Under the pieces are notes generated by a model. The model saw only the letters and a program-made list of their open reading frames with translations, made no database searches and was not told the origin of the DNA. This document shows, piece after piece, positions 61,502 through 64,000 of a DNA stretch of 64,000 nucleotides (within the stretch, counting starts at the first letter, position 1; each line of letters opens with the position of its first letter). Made by a program: the position numbers and the translations under genes. This DNA is from Oenanthe sinensis. Its lineage: Eukaryota; Streptophyta; Magnoliopsida; Apiales; Apiaceae. The DNA lies in assembly GCA_028671895.1 (NCBI GenBank), contig CM053801.1, positions 10,763,375-10,827,374 on the forward strand, in the 5' to 3' direction.

Positions 61502-62778
61502 AAGAAAATATTTAAAAAATATTAAAAAATATATAATTTATTTTAAAATATAATTTTCAATTTTTTAAATTTATTAAAAAATAATTTTTAATTAAAATTT
61601 AATTAATTATAGAAAAATCAAATATGACATTAAATTTAAGGGGGCTTTTGGATTACATTAGGGAAAGAGGTTTAGAAAGGAAATTAAAGAGAAATGAAAA
61701 GAATGGGCTTGAATTGTTTTTCTTGTTTAGTTTTGATCCGGAAATGAAATAAATAATTATTTTTAATAAATTATTATGTGCATATTATTATTTTTGAGAT
61801 TAATATAAAATATAATTACGTAAATGATAAAAGTGATTGGTTGTATGAGAGAAAAAAAGAAATAAAAGGAAAGGGGGAAAAATGTCATGAGAGAGGTGAG
61901 AAAATGGGAGTGGATGGATTTTAGATAAACTAAAACTTAAAAATGTCAAAAAAAAATTGTTTTAATAAAACAAACAACAAATGAATGAATATGATTGTTT
62001 CATTTTCCTTTTCTCGTTAATCCCAACCAAAGTGCCAAATATGAAAGGAGTATTACTATGCTTAGGCTTGTTTCGGGTGGCCATGCATGGAGTAAATGTA
62101 AGTGGCTGGGAACCAAGAATTTACTACCACCGTCCTGTATGTCAAATGGTCAACTCCGGGGAAATCAACATAGTATTTCGCACGTGGTAATTGAATATTG
62201 ACTTATTATTCACCTATAGACTATAGGAGTTGTTGAATACAATTAATGTGCATGCTCCCCAATATGCAGTACGGAGGTATGTTTTGAATTTTTATTAAAT
62301 TATTTATAAATTATAAAGTACTATATATTTTTAATCTATAAAGTATTAATAAAATAAATTAAACAGACCATATTTTTTACACGAAGCCTTTGTTCTCGCA
62401 ATATAACACCTCATTCCTAACATAAGACGAGTGATTATTTATAAAACTACAAATGTATATATAGTACTAAAATCCATCTTATAATAATTAAATAGGTTCG
62501 ACAAGTCTTCAAAATAATATTAAAACTTCCAAAATAATTCAAAACGATAAATGCAAATTAATCCAAAATCCCTAACAATAAATAATATCTAAATAATATG
62601 AAAAGTTCAAACAACCTAATAAGTGGAATAAAAGTAGTTCTCCATCACACAGCCCGTACCCCCTAGGTACTTGGCAGAAGAAAGAATACAACATGAGTCA
62701 AATGCACGATACAGATTGTAATACAGTTTATAAAATAAGAAGCAATATATGCAATTTGACAATGATAAATAAATATTA

Positions 62779-62968
62779 CTACCTCCGTCCCACCCAATTG
62801 TTAACGTTTCGGAGAGAAAGTCTGGCACGCATTTTAAGTTGCATAACTATACTTTATTCAGGAAAAAAAATTAAAAATAAGTTATGCAACTATAAAGTTT
62901 ATATGCACCTTAAAATGCGTGCCGGACCTTCTCTCCGAAACGTTAACAATTGGGTGGGACGGAGGGAG
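62779..62968. mobile_element. Well-preserved Stowaway MITE, TSD TA
   Basis: The left arm CTACCTCCGTCCCACCCAAT continues with TGTTAACGTTTCGGAGAGAA and is matched by the right arm for about 40 bases with a single mismatch (CTCCCTCCGTCCC on the other strand). The inner parts (GGCACGCATTTTAAG, AGTTGCATAACTAT) also pair, so nearly the whole 190 bp folds back. TA flanks both sides (62777-62778, 62969-62970). It is the youngest-looking MITE in the window. Confidence 0.92.
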
Positions 62969-63810
62969 TAATTCTTAAAAACAAGCCTGAAGCAAAAATG
63001 AGTTAGGACATTTCATACCGATATCAAAATAGATAATAAATATACATGTCATAGGGTACCTAATGCGTGCAATAAACCGGACAACGTGTACGACATATAT
63101 AACGTTACCGTCAAATATCAAATCACAAATCAAATCAAACTCTTGGTGCACCCACGTATCCTCAAACAAATATCAAAATAGCCAAAACTCGCATCCTAAG
63201 CTAACAAAATGATATGTCGTGACCAATCACACTGTCGTGGAAGTGTCATGTCACTGGTGCCATAATGACATGACTGTAGTACCTCTACAACTAGTTAACT
63301 TGGTATACCCTATATCACTCTAAGGGTTCAAATAAAATAATTTCACAATTTTAAAAATCACCTGAAACATATATTTCAAATATTCTTTACAGATATGTAA
63401 CATATATAATTTTCAAAAATCGCATGAACAAATATTTAAATATTTTAAAACAAATTTTAAAATATTTTTTAGAAAATCAAAACAGTTAAAACGAATAATG
63501 GCGGAAGGAACATATTTGGGGACGAAATGAATAAAATACAATTAATCCTAAAAGGAGTAGCACTGAAGAGAAAGAGGATGAAATTCATACCTCGAAAATA
63601 ACACCCACAAGTAATACTTAAATATGTTAGTGTGCTATGTTTTGATATTTTTGCGTGTCTTGATATGAGTTTCAGTAGTTTTTCTGAGAATGATTTATAT
63701 GCTATTTTGGGAGATCTGTAAGACTCATATCGAATTTGGGACGGTGGTAGATATCGCAAGAGCTCTCCTTTTATAACAATAAATTGTTCATATTTTGGGG
63801 GTATTTGTTC

Positions 63811-63980
63811 CTCCAATATCAGTTGATATAATTGATAATTCTGAATATTGGGCTACAGATGACACTTATGTTAAAGTCAATTGTGATGCTACTAGTTTCA
63901 TAGCTGGTGTAGGTTGGATTATTCGAGATGTCATTGTAATACTTTTTAGATTAAAAATTTTTGGATATTCTATGTGTTGA
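63811..63980 (+). mobile_element. RNase H-like scrap of a non-LTR retrotransposon
   Basis: The plus frame reads PPISVDIIDNSEYWATDDT, then YVKVNCDATSFIAGVGWIIR, then D. Plant LINE-associated RNase H domains start close to YVKINVDA....AGVGVVIRD, with the first Asp in the active site (here the D of NCDA). The frame then drifts into non-homologous sequence and stops. It is a fragment of about 50 codons at the window edge; the remainder may lie outside. Confidence 0.6.
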
Positions 63981-64000
63981 GATATCTAAAAACAAAACGG

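Larger units (their letters stand above)
58311..62778. other. Intergenic region with several MITE relics
   Basis: No gene or exon chain is visible over 4.4 kb. Apart from the listed MITEs there is a TA microsatellite at 60180-60206 and a near-duplicate phrase ATTTTCGAG(G/C)TCTAAATCCAACT(C/T)CTAAACC at about 60757 and 60797. A possible further MITE lies at about 61640-61980, starting GGGGCTTTTGGATTACATT, without a clear partner end. Confidence 0.4.

Noticed and set aside
61981..62201. Two overlapping plus-strand ORFs
   Set aside because: No known motif, overlapping frames, and no promoter-like or exon-like context.
1..64000. CRISPR array, bacterial operon, viral or organellar insertion
   Set aside because: No evenly spaced identical repeats with unique spacers, no prokaryotic gene clusters, and no chloroplast or mitochondrial gene blocks were seen; tandem repeats here have at most three units.

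Overview
The window is ordinary plant nuclear DNA. Genes are split by AT-rich introns with GT..AG borders, intergenic DNA is very AT-rich, and there are many short inverted-repeat transposons: Stowaway-type with TA target duplications, Tourist/PIF-type with TTA/TAA, and Mutator-type with 9-bp duplications. The proteins look like those of a eudicot, but I cannot fix the species from sequence alone. There is no organellar, bacterial or viral block, no CRISPR array and no rRNA or intact tRNA gene.

Layout: 60-255 a Mutator-type MITE; 3.3-5.0 kb a leader-like region without an ORF; 5423-6056 (-) a RanBP2-type zinc finger gene; 10.17-10.77 kb a decayed PPR-DYW gene; 11302-11889 (-) ENOD93; 13.3-16.4 kb a nest of MITEs, hairpin-unit repeats, a LINE scrap and a tandem duplication; 16961-22375 (-) a nine-coding-exon acyl-protein-thioesterase-like hydrolase; 22.4-31 kb repeats and unidentified fragments, including a foldback Mutator-type element; 31227-34033 (-) a CYP734A-type cytochrome P450; 34-41 kb repeats including a SINE; 41314-43671 (+) a small conserved membrane-protein gene with a decayed antisense fragment in its last intron; 45340-49737 (-) the exosome subunit RRP45; 53531-56995 (-) the Prp5-like DEAD-box helicase RH42; 57.5-64 kb mostly MITEs and a LINE RNase H scrap at the right edge.

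The genes do not form a pathway. RRP45 (RNA exosome), RH42 (pre-mRNA splicing) and the zinc finger protein all belong to RNA metabolism, but they lie kilobases apart among unrelated genes, so I read this as chance. All six larger genes are on the minus strand. For every multi-exon gene I rebuilt the exons by hand, and reading phase closed across every junction.

I found no convincing new biological system. The observations most worth a second look are a dispersed repeat family made of short hairpin units (three copies), the foldback element with a perfect 9-bp duplication, the partly duplicated flank of RH42, and several exon-like fragments with intact splice borders whose parent genes I could not name.
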